This document shows, one piece after another, positions 43,371-53,885 of a stretch of DNA of 64,000 bases. The stretch comes from Mesorhizobium sp. WSM4311 (GTDB lineage: Bacteria; Pseudomonadota; Alphaproteobacteria; Rhizobiales; Rhizobiaceae): contig NZ_NSFV01000003.1 of NCBI RefSeq assembly GCF_002295115.1, forward strand, positions 248,001-312,000, written 5' to 3'. Under the pieces are notes generated by a model. That model was not told the origin of the DNA. It did not search any database and saw only the letters and a list, made by a program, of their open reading frames with translations. Positions within the stretch are counted from its first letter, which is position 1; every line of letters begins with the position of its first letter. Made by a program: the position numbers and the translations under genes.

Positions 43371-44342
43371 TTACCAGCGAACCAGAACGGCGCCCCAGGT
43401 GAAGCCGCCGCCCATCGCTTCCAGGAGGACGAGGTCGCCCTTCTTGATGCGGCCATCGGCAACGGCCACCGACAGCGCCAGCGGCACGGAAGCAGCCGAG
43501 GTGTTACCGTGCAGATCGACCGTAACCACCACCTTTTGCTCTGCTATCCCGAGCTTCTTGGCGGATGCGTCAATAATTCGTTTATTGGCCTGGTGCGGCA
43601 CGAACCAGTCGAGATCGTCGGCCGATATGCCGGCGGCGGAGAAGGTTGCCTCGATGACGTCGGTGATCATGCCGACCGCATGCTTGAAGACTTCGCGACC
43701 TTCCATCCTGAGGTGACCGACCGTTCCCGTGGTCGACGGTCCGCCGTCGACGAAAAGCTTGTCCTTGTGCACGCCGTCGGAGCGCAGGCTGGCCGCCAGG
43801 ACGCCGTGGTCGGCAATCGTGCCGGCCCCCTCGCCCGCCTCCAGGACAAGTGCCCCTGCGCCATCGCCGAACAGCACGCAGGTCGAGCGGTCGCTCCAGT
43901 CGAGGATGCGTGAGAACGTTTCCGAGCCGATCACCAGCACACGTTTGGCAAGCCCCCCACGGATGTAGAGGTCGGCTGTCGTGACCGCATAGACGAAGCC
44001 CGAACACACCGCCTGCATGTCGAAGGCGAAGCCGTGATGCATGCCGAGCCGGTTCTGGATCTCGACCGCTGTGGCCGGGAATGTGTTGTTGGGCGTCGAC
44101 GTTGCCAGCACGATCAGGTCGATGTCATCAGGCGTCAGCCCGGCATTGGCAAGGGCGGCACGTGCCGCGGCTTCTCCCAGGGAAGCCGTCGTCTCGTCGT
44201 CGGCCGAGATATGACGCTGGCGGATGCCGGTACGCTGGGCGATCCACTCGTCCGAGGTTTCAACCATGCCCTCGAAATCGGCATTCTTCATGATGCGGCG
44301 GGGCAGCGCGGCGCCCATGCCGCGCACGACTGATCTGATCAA
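43371..44342 (-). CDS. fabH: 3-oxoacyl-ACP synthase III
   Basis: 323 aa. Catalytic Cys in [11 protein letters not shown], His in [11 protein letters not shown] and Asn in [10 protein letters not shown] form the KAS III triad. It condenses acetyl-CoA with malonyl-ACP to begin fatty-acid synthesis. It starts 9 bp after plsX, so the two are one transcript. Confidence 0.97.
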   Translation of the reverse strand: MIRSVVRGMGAALPRRIMKNADFEGMVETSDEWIAQRTGIRQRHISADDETTASLGEAAARAALANAGLTPDDIDLIVLATSTPNNTFPATAVEIQNRLGMHHGFAFDMQAVCSGFVYAVTTADLYIRGGLAKRVLVIGSETFSRILDWSDRSTCVLFGDGAGALVLEAGEGAGTIADHGVLAASLRSDGVHKDKLFVDGGPSTTGTVGHLRMEGREVFKHAVGMITDVIEATFSAAGISADDLDWFVPHQANKRIIDASAKKLGIAEQKVVVTVDLHGNTSAASVPLALSVAVADGRIKKGDLVLLEAMGGGFTWGAVLVRW

Positions 44343-44351
44343 AGTTCTTTC

Positions 44352-45422
44352 CTATTCCTTCGCGTCGGTAACGACGTCGGATTTCCGGGATGACAGGGCA
44401 CGCGGGTTGCGTGCATGAAACAGGTCCAGGTCGGCTTCGATGCGGTCGAGCAGATTGTTGCGCACCATGTCATAGCCGAGCTCGATCGCCGCGGCGAACC
44501 CGTCCGAATCGGCACCGCCATGGCTTTTGACGACAATGCCGCTCAGCCCCAGGAAGACGCCGCCATTGGAGCGGCCGACATCCATCTTTTCGCGCAGGCG
44601 ATCGAAGGCGCCCTTGGCGAAGACATAGCCGATCTTGGCCATCAGGGTGCGGCTCATCGCGGCGCGCAGATACCCCGCGATCTGGCGAGCGGTGCCTTCC
44701 GCGGTCTTCAGCGCGATGTTGCCGGCGAAGCCCTCCGTGACGACCACGTCGACCGTACCCTTGCCGATATCGTCGCCTTCGACGAAGCCGTGATAGTTCA
44801 TCGAGGCCATGTTGGCCTCGCGCAGCATGCGCCCTGCCTCCTTGACCTCTTCCTGGCCCTTGATCTCTTCGACGCCGACATTGAGCAGGCCGACGGTGGG
44901 CCGGGCAATGCCGAAAACGGCGCGCGCCATGCCGGTGCCGAGAATGGCAAAATCAATGAGCTGTTGCGCATCGGCGCCAATGGTGGCGCCGACGTCCAGA
45001 ACCACGCTTTCGCCGCGCAATGTCGGCCACAATGCCGCGATCGCCGGGCGATCGATGGTGGCCATGGTGCGCAGGCAGAATTTCGACATCGCCATCAGTG
45101 CGCCGGTGTTGCCGGCGGAGATGCAAGCGTCAGCGGCACCTGACTTGACCGCTTCGACCGCCTTCCACATCGACGACTTCCAGCGGCCATGGCGCAACGC
45201 CTGGCTGGGCTTGTCGTCCATCCTGACCGCGATCTCGCAATGGAAGAATTCGCTCACCTCGGCCAATTTGGGGAACTTGGCCAGTTCGGGGCGCACAAGT
45301 TCCTCACGCCCGTAGATGACGAAGCGGATGTCGGGACGGCGAGTCGCGACCGTCATGAGCGCCGGAATGACCACGGCTGGTCCGTGATCGCCGCCCATGG
45401 CATCGATGGAAATCCTGATCAC
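44352..45422 (-). CDS. plsX: Phosphate acyltransferase
   Basis: 356 aa. PlsX family, making acyl-phosphate from acyl-ACP for glycerolipid synthesis. Marks are [12 protein letters not shown] at the start, SAGNTGALM, and [17 protein letters not shown]. Next to DUF177 and fabH as in most bacteria. Confidence 0.97.
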   Translation of the reverse strand: MIRISIDAMGGDHGPAVVIPALMTVATRRPDIRFVIYGREELVRPELAKFPKLAEVSEFFHCEIAVRMDDKPSQALRHGRWKSSMWKAVEAVKSGAADACISAGNTGALMAMSKFCLRTMATIDRPAIAALWPTLRGESVVLDVGATIGADAQQLIDFAILGTGMARAVFGIARPTVGLLNVGVEEIKGQEEVKEAGRMLREANMASMNYHGFVEGDDIGKGTVDVVVTEGFAGNIALKTAEGTARQIAGYLRAAMSRTLMAKIGYVFAKGAFDRLREKMDVGRSNGGVFLGLSGIVVKSHGGADSDGFAAAIELGYDMVRNNLLDRIEADLDLFHARNPRALSSRKSDVVTDAKE

Positions 45423-45533
45423 GCGGTATTCATCTCACGGTTAGGCGGCAGTCGCTTAGCGATCGCAAAGGTTCGGCGAAAATAGCGGTTTTGGCTTTTC
45501 GCACAACCGACTTTTCCATCGCGGGCGAGGTTT

Positions 45534-46082
45534 TCAGGATTTTCCCAGCAAGGATCGCAGTTTTTGCTGAAATTCATTCTCCGCCGCTTCGGTATCGCCG
45601 CCGGCATCCAGCGACGCGCCCGGCTTGCGCGGATAAGGGTCGATGGCCAGTCCGAAGAACTGTTCGGCTAGCGCCCCGACATCGATGGTGTCGCCGGAGA
45701 ATGTTTCGGGGCTGTCGGGCCCGTCCGCATCGAGCAGGATCTCGCCACCGCCCTCGAACCCCTGCCGCCCAAGCTTGGAATCCTCGGGCAACAGCAGTGC
45801 CTCGACCGGCTCGTCGATATGCGCCTGGACGGGGTCGAGCGTGACGATGCAGGCCTGCGTGATATCGGCCTCGACACGGCCACTGACCTTGACGCCATTG
45901 CGCTTCCAGGAAACGACAAGGAGTTCGGCGCGATAGGCTTCGACCGACAGCAGCCCGTGCTCCTCGGCGAGCGCGGCGCGCTGGGCGGCGTCGGCCTCGA
46001 TCACCACCGGCAGGCCCTTCTGCGGCAGCCGGGCGACATTGGCGAAAAAGGAAACCGGGCTTCGCGGATCAGCATGTTTCAT
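45534..46082 (-). CDS. DUF177 (YceD-like) protein
   Basis: 182 aa. The family is linked to 23S rRNA accumulation and lies upstream of rpmF or plsX in many bacteria. Conserved features are the CIVTLDPVQAHIDEPVE segment (with the Cys of the family) and the acidic end with LAEQFFGLAIDPYPRKPG. The ATG overlaps the stop of the upstream chaperone gene (TGATG). The open upstream extension is not coding. Confidence 0.9.
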   Translation of the reverse strand: MKHADPRSPVSFFANVARLPQKGLPVVIEADAAQRAALAEEHGLLSVEAYRAELLVVSWKRNGVKVSGRVEADITQACIVTLDPVQAHIDEPVEALLLPEDSKLGRQGFEGGGEILLDADGPDSPETFSGDTIDVGALAEQFFGLAIDPYPRKPGASLDAGGDTEAAENEFQQKLRSLLGKS

Positions 46083-46627
46083 CAAGCACCTCCCTTGGCG
46101 AGCGGAAACACCGCCGCGCCGGAAACGATCGATTCGGACGGCTGCGCGGCCAGCTGCCGGCAGGCGTCGGCGACATAGTCGGCCAATTGCGGCGCCTCCG
46201 GCCACGTGCCGGCATCGGGCCGGACATTGCGTGCAAGTGCCGCGGTCAGGCCGTCGCGATCGTTTCTTTCCAGCGCATCATCATAGGCGGCGGTGCGGCC
46301 ATAGAACATCTTCGCCAGTTTCTTCATGCGCTTGGGCACGCCGACATCGCCAATGCCCAGTTCCCGCAGCGAATGATCGACGTCGAGAAAGAACTCGTCG
46401 ATCAGCACCTGGGCGATCTCCTGCGCCACGCCGTCTTCGCCGCGCAAGCGATGCTGGAACAGGAACATATGCAGCGAAAGCATCTCGAAACGGCCGAGCG
46501 GCGTGTCCGGCACATTCCAGTGGGAATAAAATACGGTCTGCCGCGCCGCCGCCACGATTTGTGCGTAAAGCGCGTCCGTTATGGCGCGGTTGGCGTGGCG
46601 TTCGCGACCAAAAAGGCGCTGGAACAT
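46082..46627 (-). CDS. Ubiquinol-cytochrome c chaperone (CBP3-like)
   Basis: 181 aa. The CBP3 family helps assemble the cytochrome bc1 complex. The characteristic HMFLFQHRLRGED, then AQEIAQVLIDEFFLDVDHSL and RMKKLAKMFYGRTAAYDDAL, are present. The chosen start is ATG at 46627 (MFQRLFG). It is divergent from bamE and translationally coupled to the DUF177 gene. Confidence 0.9.
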   Translation of the reverse strand: MFQRLFGRERHANRAITDALYAQIVAAARQTVFYSHWNVPDTPLGRFEMLSLHMFLFQHRLRGEDGVAQEIAQVLIDEFFLDVDHSLRELGIGDVGVPKRMKKLAKMFYGRTAAYDDALERNDRDGLTAALARNVRPDAGTWPEAPQLADYVADACRQLAAQPSESIVSGAAVFPLAKGGA

Positions 46628-46742
46628 GGGGATGGTCTCCCGGGGACCGTTTGTTGAATTGGCCTTGTTGCATCGGCAGGCAAGCTGGTTTACCGGTTTT
46701 GCGGCCCAGCGCAAGTTGCGGCGATATAATGGAGAATTGTTG

Positions 46743-47258
46743 TTGCGCGCGCTGAATTTCAAGTCGACCTTCTCGTCCAGGCCTGCCGGCGCGATCTCGC
46801 TGCTGCTGGTCGTTTCGGCGCTTTCGGCGTGTCACACCAACAAGATGATCGGCGACCTCAATCCGAGCGAGACATTCACGCAAGGTTACGTCTACGACCA
46901 GCAGGCCGTCGATTCGGTGCCAGTCGGTTCCAGCCGTGAGCAGGTGCTTCTGGCGCTTGGCACGCCGTCGACCACGGCGACTTTCGACAACGAGGCATTT
47001 TATTACATTTCGCAGACGCGCAAGCGCTATGTCGCCTTCGATAAGCCCAGGCTCGTCGACCAGAAAGTTCTGGCGGTCTATTTCGGCGCCGATGGCCGCG
47101 TCACCCAGATCGCCAATTACGGCATGAAGGACGGCAAGATTTTCGACTTCATCTCGCGCACCACGCCGACTGGCGGCAAGGACCAGAACTTCCTCAGCCA
47201 GATCATCAACGGCGCCAGCAAGCTGGCGCCCGGCATCCCCGGCGGCGGTACTCCCTGA
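46743..47258 (+). CDS. bamE: Outer-membrane assembly lipoprotein (BamE/SmpA/OmlA family)
   Basis: 171 aa. Lipoprotein signal with lipobox LSAC at about residues 26-29. SmpA/OmlA domain follows: VPVGSSREQVLLALGTPSTT, then an FYYISQ strand and KVLAVYFGADGRVTQIANYG. It is part of the outer-membrane protein insertion machine. The start is one of three consecutive TTG codons (46737, 46740, 46743); the third has GGAGAA at a good distance. Divergent from the chaperone. Confidence 0.9.
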   Translation: MRALNFKSTFSSRPAGAISLLLVVSALSACHTNKMIGDLNPSETFTQGYVYDQQAVDSVPVGSSREQVLLALGTPSTTATFDNEAFYYISQTRKRYVAFDKPRLVDQKVLAVYFGADGRVTQIANYGMKDGKIFDFISRTTPTGGKDQNFLSQIINGASKLAPGIPGGGTP

Positions 47259-47305
47259 TCATCAGACCCTGCTTCCCCGTGGGAAGCAGCACCATCTCAG
47301 GCGAC

Positions 47306-47339
47306 CAAAAACCCGTGGGAGCGATCCCACGGGTTTTTG
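47306..47339 (+). terminator. Terminator downstream of bamE
   Basis: A perfect 15-bp stem (47306-47320 with 47325-47339) with a GCGA loop; the stem ends in TTTTTG. The strong A/T ends make it usable on both strands. Confidence 0.9.
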
Positions 47340-47442
47340 TTTGGCCAAGGCGAGCCACGCTGGCGAGGACGGGGCGAGCCGGCGTCAAATCGAGCGGATC
47401 TTCGGGTTTGAAGTGGCGGTAGAACCTGACGGAGCCAAACAA

Positions 47443-47472
47443 AAACCCGCAGGGATCGCTCCCCGCGGGTTT
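47443..47472 (-). terminator. Terminator downstream of hppA
   Basis: On the minus strand AAACCCGC (complement of 47472-47465) pairs with GCGGGTTT, with an additional GGG/CCC inside, followed by a TTTGTTTGG tail. It begins 18 bp after the hppA stop. The sequence resembles the bamE terminator in opposite orientation. Confidence 0.85.
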
Positions 47473-47489
47473 CTATCTGACGGCCAGGG

Positions 47490-49631
47490 TCAGCCGTGCG
47501 CGAGCACGGCCAGAAGCAGGAGCGCCACGATGTTGGTGATCTTGATCGCCGGATTGACCGCGGGGCCGGCAGTGTCCTTGTAGGGATCACCGACCGTATC
47601 GCCGGTCACCGAAGCCTTGTGCGCCTCGGTACCCTTGAGATGCTTGACGCCGTCCTTGTCGACAAAGCCGTCCTCGAACGACTTTTTCGCGTTGTCCCAC
47701 GCGCCACCGCCCGAAGTCATCGAGATGGCGACGAACAGGCCGTTGACGATGACGCCGAGCAGCGAGGCGCCGAGGGCGGCGAAGGCCGAGGCCTTCGAAC
47801 CCGAGATCAAGAGCACGCCGAAATAGACGACGAGCGGCGCCAGCACCGGCAGCAGCGACGGGATGATCATTTCCCGGATCGCCGCCTTGGTCAGAAGGTC
47901 GACGGCACGCGCGTAGTTCGGCTTGGAGGTGCCGGCCATGATGCCGGGATCCTCGCGGAACTGCTTGCGTACCTCCTCGACGATGGCACCCGCAGCGCGG
48001 CCGACGGCCGTCATGGCGATGCCGCCGAACAGATAGGGGATCAGGCCGCCGAAGATCAGGCCGGCGACGACGTAGGGGTTGGAGAGATCGAAGGAAATCT
48101 CGCCCATGCCCTGGAAGTAGGGATATTTGTCGCCGTTGGCGGCAAAGAACTTCAGGTCGTTCGAGTAGGCGGCGAACAGCACCAATGCACCGAGACCTGC
48201 CGAGCCGATGGCATAGCCCTTGGTCACGGCCTTCGTGGTGTTGCCGACAGCGTCGAGCGCATCGGTGGAGTGGCGCACTTCCTTGGGCAGACCGGCCATT
48301 TCGGCAATGCCGCCGGCATTGTCGGTGACCGGGCCGAAGGCGTCGAGCGCAACGATCATGCCGGCAAGGCCGAGCATGGTGGTGACGGCGATCGCCGTGC
48401 CGTAGAGGCCGGCGAGCTGGTAGGTCGAGATGATGCCGCCGACGATGACGATGGCCGGTAACGCCGTCGATTCCAGCGAGACCGCGAGGCCCTGGATGAC
48501 GTTGGTGCCGTGGCCGGTGACCGACGCCTGGGCGATCGAGTTCACCGGGCGCTTGTTGGTGCCGGTGTAGTATTCGGTGATCACCACGATCAAACCCGTC
48601 ACCGCAAGGCCGATCAGGCCGCAGATGAAGAGGTTCTTGCCGGTGATGACCATGCCGGCGACCGTGCCGATCTCGCCCCAGCCAAGGCATACCGAGGTGG
48701 CGACGCCGAGGCCGGCGATCGACAACAGACCGGTGACGATCAGGCCCTTGTAGAGCGCACCCATGATCGAACCATTGGCCCCGAGCTTGACGAAGAAGGT
48801 GCCGACGATCGAGGTCAGGATGCAGGCGCCGCATATGGCGAGCGGATAGAGCATCGCGGCGCCGAGAACGGCGGTGCCGCCGAAGAAGATGGCACCGAGA
48901 ACCATGGTGGCGACGACCGTCACCGCATAGGTCTCGAACAGGTCGGCGGCCATGCCGGCACAGTCGCCGACATTGTCGCCGACATTGTCGGCGATGGTGG
49001 CCGGGTTGCGCGGATCGTCCTCGGGAATGCCGGCTTCGACCTTGCCGACCAGATCGCCGCCGACATCGGCGCCCTTGGTGAAGATACCGCCGCCGAGACG
49101 GGCGAAGATGGAGATCAGCGAGGCACCGAAGCCGAGCGAGACCAGTGAGTCGATAACGATGCGGTCATTGGGCTGCAGGCCCATGGGACCGGTCAGGATG
49201 AGGTAGTAGATCGAGACGCCGAGCAGCGCCAGGCCCGCCACCAGCATGCCGGTGATGGCGCCCGACTTGAAGGCGATGTCGAGACCGGCGGCCAGACTGT
49301 TGGAGGCCGCCTGTGCAGTGCGCACGTTGGCACGCACGGAAACATGCATGCCGATGAAGCCGGCAGCGCCCGACAGGACGGCGCCGATCAGGAAGCCGAT
49401 CGCGGCGGTGATCGAAAGCAGCCACCAGGCGAGCAAGAGCACGACCACGCCGACGGTGGCGATGGTGGTGTACTGGCGCGCCAGATAGGCTTGCGCGCCT
49501 TCGCGGATGGCGGCGGAGATTTCCTGCATGCGTGCGTTGCCCTGGTCGGACGCAAGGACCGAACGTGTCGCCCAGATAGCGTACAGGACAGAAAGCAAGC
49601 CGCAGGCGATGACGGCGGAAATAATGGTCAT
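47490..49631 (-). CDS. hppA: Membrane-bound H+-translocating pyrophosphatase
   Basis: 713 aa, about 16 membrane helices. The pyrophosphate-binding loop [20 protein letters not shown] and [20 protein letters not shown] carry the acidic Mg-PPi ligands. The stretch GNTTKAV has Lys in the position that distinguishes K+-independent enzymes from K+-dependent ones (Ala). The protein pumps protons outwards using PPi energy. A possible promoter lies about 100 bp upstream. Typical for Rhizobiales. Confidence 0.97.
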   Translation of the reverse strand: MTIISAVIACGLLSVLYAIWATRSVLASDQGNARMQEISAAIREGAQAYLARQYTTIATVGVVVLLLAWWLLSITAAIGFLIGAVLSGAAGFIGMHVSVRANVRTAQAASNSLAAGLDIAFKSGAITGMLVAGLALLGVSIYYLILTGPMGLQPNDRIVIDSLVSLGFGASLISIFARLGGGIFTKGADVGGDLVGKVEAGIPEDDPRNPATIADNVGDNVGDCAGMAADLFETYAVTVVATMVLGAIFFGGTAVLGAAMLYPLAICGACILTSIVGTFFVKLGANGSIMGALYKGLIVTGLLSIAGLGVATSVCLGWGEIGTVAGMVITGKNLFICGLIGLAVTGLIVVITEYYTGTNKRPVNSIAQASVTGHGTNVIQGLAVSLESTALPAIVIVGGIISTYQLAGLYGTAIAVTTMLGLAGMIVALDAFGPVTDNAGGIAEMAGLPKEVRHSTDALDAVGNTTKAVTKGYAIGSAGLGALVLFAAYSNDLKFFAANGDKYPYFQGMGEISFDLSNPYVVAGLIFGGLIPYLFGGIAMTAVGRAAGAIVEEVRKQFREDPGIMAGTSKPNYARAVDLLTKAAIREMIIPSLLPVLAPLVVYFGVLLISGSKASAFAALGASLLGVIVNGLFVAISMTSGGGAWDNAKKSFEDGFVDKDGVKHLKGTEAHKASVTGDTVGDPYKDTAGPAVNPAIKITNIVALLLLAVLAHG

Positions 49632-49729
49632 TGCCGATTTTTCCTCGATTGTTGGCCCAAATGAACCCCTCCCTGGGCCGATGAGATAAAGATGGAATCC
49701 CGCGTACGGAATCCGCCTCTTCGCATCGG

Positions 49730-49758
49730 TGTATGCGAAACAGTGCCGCGAACGTCAA
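49730..49758 (-). promoter_or_regulatory. Candidate promoter of hppA
   Basis: Minus strand TTGACG (49758-49753), 17-bp spacer, CATACA (49735-49730), about 98 bp before the ATG. The -35 is good and the -10 is a half match. Confidence 0.5.
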
Positions 49759-49893
49759 GATATTGTTCAGTTTTTGCCCGGCTTTCGCCCAAAAGACAAA
49801 AGTCGCGACGACCCTGCCTGGCGTGGCCCTCATTTAGATCGATTGAAATGACGCAAGGGGATCGTGCCGACAAAGCCATCAGCTTCCAAAGGA

Positions 49894-50643
49894 CTACTCC
49901 GCCTCGCGCCCCATGCGCCGCGCCGCATAGCGCTCGATCGCCGACAATCCGTCGTAGATCAGCACGGCAAGCGCCGCCACGATCAGGCCGCCCTGCAGGA
50001 TGAAAGCAAGGTTGTTGGACAGAAGGCCAGCAATGATCACCTCGCCCAGCGTCTTGGCGGCAACCGTCGAGCCTATGGTGGCGGTGGCCAGGCTGATCAC
50101 CACCGAGAGCCTGATGCCGCCCAGGATGATCGGCGCGCTGAGCGGCAGCTCGACCTTGGTGAGCCTTTGCCAGCCGGTCATGCCCGCGCCGCGCGCCGCC
50201 TCGACGACATTGGCCGGCAGCGTCGTCAGCCCGGTCAGAGCATTCTCGAAGATCGGCAGCAGGCCATAGAGAAACAGAGCGATCAGCGTCGGCTTCTCGC
50301 CGAAGCCGACAGCCGGCACGGCGAGCGCCAGCACCGCCACCGGCGGGAAAGTCTGGCCGATATTGACCAGGCTGCGCGACAGCGGCAGGAATTCGGCGCC
50401 AGCCGGCCTGGTGACGAGGATGGCCAGTGCCACCGCAACGATGGTCGCCGCGACGGTGGCGATCAGCACGATGCGCAGATGCAGCAGCGTCAGCGTCAGC
50501 AGGCTGCCCTGATTGTAGATCACCGGCGCGTTGTTCTCGGTCAGCGGCTTGAGCAGCGGCTCAAACCAGTCCGGACTGGTGACGAACGCCACAAGCAACA
50601 CCACCAGCGCAAGCCTGAACAGCAAAGACAGCCAGGCTTTCAT
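49894..50643 (-). CDS. Osmolyte ABC transporter permease (YehW-like)
   Basis: 249 aa, OpuCB/ProW-type permease with about six helices. The EAA loop EAARGAGMTGWQRLTKVELP contacts the ATPase. The order binding protein, long permease, ATPase, short permease equals E. coli osmF-yehYXW. Its ATG overlaps the ATPase stop (ATGA). Confidence 0.9.
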   Translation of the reverse strand: MKAWLSLLFRLALVVLLVAFVTSPDWFEPLLKPLTENNAPVIYNQGSLLTLTLLHLRIVLIATVAATIVAVALAILVTRPAGAEFLPLSRSLVNIGQTFPPVAVLALAVPAVGFGEKPTLIALFLYGLLPIFENALTGLTTLPANVVEAARGAGMTGWQRLTKVELPLSAPIILGGIRLSVVISLATATIGSTVAAKTLGEVIIAGLLSNNLAFILQGGLIVAALAVLIYDGLSAIERYAARRMGREAE

Positions 50644-51578
50644 GCCGGCCTCGCCGCCCGCTTGACCAGCCCATCCACCGTAACGCGGCCGAGCGGCTTG
50701 CCGTCGGCGCCTTTGACCGGCAGAGCTGGCCGGCCTGTCCACAGGAGTTCAGCCAACGCATCGCGCTGGCTGGCATCGCCGGGGATGGCTTCGCCCTCGG
50801 CGGCGCCGATCTCCACCGCGTCACGCACCCGTCCCAGCGACAGCAGCCTGAACGGCCTTTCGCTGGCGCCGACCAGGGTCTCGACGAAGCTGCTGGCCGG
50901 GTTTGCCAGGATCTCAGCGGGTTTGGCGTATTGCACGAGCTTGCCGGCATCCATGACGGCGATCTTGTCGCCCATGTGCACGGCCTCTTCCATGTCGTGG
51001 GTGACGAGGATGATGGTGGTGCCGAAGCGCTTCTGGATCGCCAGCAGATCTTCCTGCGCCTTGGTGCGGATGATCGGATCGAGCGCGCCGAACGGCTCGT
51101 CCATCAACAGCACGTTGGGTTCGGCGGCGAGCGCGCGGGCCACTCCGACCCGCTGCTGCTGGCCACCGGACAGTTCGTGCGGATAGCGCGGTCCGAATTC
51201 CTGGGGGTCGAGCTGGTAGAGTGTCATCAGCTCATCGACGCGCGCCTTGATGCGATCCTTGTCCCAGCCAAGCAGCACCGGCACAGTGGCGATGTTCTGC
51301 GCCACGGTGCGATGTGGAAACAGGCCGTGGCCCTGGATGGCATAGCCGATGCTTCGGCGCAGTTCGTAGCCCGGCACCGAACGATTGTCGGCGCCGTCTA
51401 GCTTGATGATGCCAGCGGTCGGTTCGACCAGCCGGTTGATCATGCGCAGCAGCGTCGTCTTGCCCGAGCCCGAGGTGCCGACAATGACGGCGATGGTACG
51501 TGGTTCGATGACCATCGAGACGTCGTCGACGACGGTGGTCGTGTCATAGCGCTTGGTGATGCCTTCGATCTCGATCAT
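50640..51578 (-). CDS. Osmolyte ABC transporter ATPase (YehX/OpuCA-like)
   Basis: 312 aa. Walker A GTSGSGKTTLL, signature ELSGGQQQRVGVARAL, Walker B VLLMDEPFGALDP and switch ILVTHDMEEAV. A C-terminal part replaces the two CBS domains with a shorter, degenerate region. Start and stop overlap both neighbouring genes by 4 bp, so the three are translated together. Confidence 0.93.
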   Translation of the reverse strand: MIEIEGITKRYDTTTVVDDVSMVIEPRTIAVIVGTSGSGKTTLLRMINRLVEPTAGIIKLDGADNRSVPGYELRRSIGYAIQGHGLFPHRTVAQNIATVPVLLGWDKDRIKARVDELMTLYQLDPQEFGPRYPHELSGGQQQRVGVARALAAEPNVLLMDEPFGALDPIIRTKAQEDLLAIQKRFGTTIILVTHDMEEAVHMGDKIAVMDAGKLVQYAKPAEILANPASSFVETLVGASERPFRLLSLGRVRDAVEIGAAEGEAIPGDASQRDALAELLWTGRPALPVKGADGKPLGRVTVDGLVKRAARPA

Positions 51579-52738
51579 GCCGTGTCAACCCTGCGCTTGG
51601 TGGCGGTCATTTCGATCATTGCGTCGAGGATGATGGCGGCAGCGAAGGCGAGCGCCACGGTCGGCACCGCGCCGAGCAGCACCAGGTCCATCGCGGTCTG
51701 GCCAACGCCCTGGAAGACGAAGACGCCAAAGCCGCCGCCACCGATCAGCGCTGCGATGGTGGCAAGGCCGATGTTTTGCACCAGCACGATACGGATGCCG
51801 GTGAGGATCACCGGAAAGGCCAGTGGGAATTCGACGCCGAACAGGCGCTGGCGGTCGGTCATGCCCATGCCGCGCGCCGCGTCGTTGGCGGCGCGCGGCA
51901 CGCCGGCGAGGCCGACCACGGTGTTGGCCACAACCGGCAGCAGCGAATAGAGGAACAGGGCGACGAAGGCCGGCGCCGTGCCGATGCCTCTGATGCCGAG
52001 CGCGGCCGCTCCCGGCACATGCGTGGCGATCCAGCCGAGCGGCGCGATCAGCAGGCCAAACAGCGCGATCGAAGGAATGGTCTGGATGATGTTGAGCACG
52101 TTGAGCACACCGGCCCGCAGCCTTTCGACACGATGACAGAGTATGCCGAGCGGCAGGCCGACGACGACCGCCGCAAGCAGCGAGCCAAGCGCCAGCGTCA
52201 CATGCTTGGAACCTTCGACCCAGAAACTGTCGGCGCGGTTGGCGTATTCCTTGAGGATGGAAAGGTCGTTCCAGGCCCCCGACACCAAGAGCAGCCCAAT
52301 GGCCCCGGCGGCGGCAACCAGCACACCGACACGGGCCCATGGCGACAGGTTCAGCCTCGTCAGCACGTCCGCCAGCAAAAGCGTGAAGGCAAAGATGAGT
52401 ACCCAGAAACCGGAGGCCGGCGATACCCTGGCAAGGGTATTGCCGGCCGGCGTCAAGAATGTGCCAGCGACGCCGACGAGCAGCGCGAGCGCGGCAAGCG
52501 CCACGACACTGGACGCAAGGCGCAGCATAAGCGGTGTCCTGAAGAGCGCTGTGAGCGCCGCGACGATCACGATAGCCATCAGCAATGGCCCGGCGGTTGC
52601 CGGCAGCGCCTCGAGAATCGAGCGCGCCTGGCCCGGAACGATCCGATTGGCGCGGAACGTGGCGAAGGGAGCGAGGAACGCCGCATAGGCCGCGATCGCG
52701 GCAATCACCACGCCGAGCTTATCGAAACGGATGTTCAC
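51575..52738 (-). CDS. Osmolyte ABC transporter permease (YehY-like, long form)
   Basis: 387 aa. An N-terminal half of extra helices precedes the permease core, whose EAA-type loop reads AARGMGMTDRQRLFGVEFPL. The size equals that of E. coli YehY. It follows the binding protein by 55 bp. Confidence 0.9.
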   Translation of the reverse strand: MNIRFDKLGVVIAAIAAYAAFLAPFATFRANRIVPGQARSILEALPATAGPLLMAIVIVAALTALFRTPLMLRLASSVVALAALALLVGVAGTFLTPAGNTLARVSPASGFWVLIFAFTLLLADVLTRLNLSPWARVGVLVAAAGAIGLLLVSGAWNDLSILKEYANRADSFWVEGSKHVTLALGSLLAAVVVGLPLGILCHRVERLRAGVLNVLNIIQTIPSIALFGLLIAPLGWIATHVPGAAALGIRGIGTAPAFVALFLYSLLPVVANTVVGLAGVPRAANDAARGMGMTDRQRLFGVEFPLAFPVILTGIRIVLVQNIGLATIAALIGGGGFGVFVFQGVGQTAMDLVLLGAVPTVALAFAAAIILDAMIEMTATKRRVDTA

Positions 52739-52793
52739 GCCCTCCCCCGTCGGTCGTTCCGGCGCGCCACGCGAGCGGCGCGCCGGAATCGTC

Positions 52794-53705
52794 CTACTTC
52801 AGAAAGCCGTTCTTCTTCAGGAAGTCCTCGGCGACGCCCTTGACCGGCTCGCCGCCAACCTGCACACGGCCGTTCAGTTCCTGCAGCGTGACCAGGTCGA
52901 GCTTGGCGAAGACCGGCTTCAGCAGCGTCTCGATTTCGGGATGTTGCTTGAGCACGGATTCGCGGATGATGGGCGCCGGCTGGTAGACCGGCTGCACGGC
53001 CTTGTCGTCCTCGAGCACGACAAGGCCCGACGGCGCGATGCCGCCATCGGTGCCGTAGACCATGGCGGCGTTGGCGCCACTGGTCTGGTTGGCGGCCGCG
53101 GCGATGGTCGCCGCGGTGTCACCGCCCGAAAGCGTGATCAGTTGGTCCGGCTTCAGCGTGAAGCCGTAGGTGGTCTGGAAGGCCGGAAGGGCGGCCGCCG
53201 AATTGACGAACTCGGCGGAAGCCGCGAGCACCACCTTGCCGCCGCCGGCGACGTATTTGCCGAAGTCCGACAGCGTCACGAGCTTGTTCTGGTCCGTCAC
53301 TTCCTTGCGCAGGGCGATCGCCCAGGTGTTGTTGGCCGGCGCTGGCGACAGCCAGACGATCTTGTTGGCGTCGTAGTCGAGCTTCTTGGCCGTCTCATAG
53401 GCCTTGGCGGCGTCCTTCCAGACCGGGTCGTCGGCCTTCTCGAAGAAGAAGGCGGCGTTGCCGGTGTATTCGGGATAGATGTCGATCTCGCCGGCGGTGA
53501 TCGCCTTGCGCACCACCGGCGTGCCGCCGAGCTGGATGCGGTCCGATGTCTTGATGTTGTTGGCATTGAGAACGAGCTGGATGATGTTACCGAGCACGCC
53601 ACCCTCGGTGTCAATCTTCGAGGAGACCACCACCTGAGCACTGGCGGAAGCTGCCGTGATGGCCAGCGCCAATGCCGCGCCGGCGAAAACCTTGACTGAA
53701 AACAT
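52794..53705 (-). CDS. Osmolyte ABC transporter substrate-binding protein (OsmF/YehZ-like)
   Basis: 303 aa. Signal peptide residues 1-23 (MFSVKVFAGAALALAITAAS), then an OpuAC/OsmF fold with SSKIDTEGGVLGNIIQL and GEIDIYPEYTGNAAFF, the conserved signature of the glycine-betaine/choline/proline-betaine group. Start ATG at 53705. E. coli OsmF has low affinity for glycine betaine, so the true ligand here is open. A further 180 bp upstream (53706-53885) hold no gene and should contain the operon promoter. Confidence 0.9.
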   Translation of the reverse strand: MFSVKVFAGAALALAITAASASAQVVVSSKIDTEGGVLGNIIQLVLNANNIKTSDRIQLGGTPVVRKAITAGEIDIYPEYTGNAAFFFEKADDPVWKDAAKAYETAKKLDYDANKIVWLSPAPANNTWAIALRKEVTDQNKLVTLSDFGKYVAGGGKVVLAASAEFVNSAAALPAFQTTYGFTLKPDQLITLSGGDTAATIAAAANQTSGANAAMVYGTDGGIAPSGLVVLEDDKAVQPVYQPAPIIRESVLKQHPEIETLLKPVFAKLDLVTLQELNGRVQVGGEPVKGVAEDFLKKNGFLK

Positions 53706-53885
53706 CGTGAAAACCCTTTGCTGTGAACCGGAATGCGGCGGCCGCATATGAGCATGGCTTCAACGGCCAGTCGGGGCACACGGTTTCATAACAATAGGCA
53801 CAGGCGCAATAATTTTGTTTCAGATCGGCAAATTCAACCGAAGCAATCCTGACAGCATCATGCCAGTTCGACAGCAGTTTTGGGA

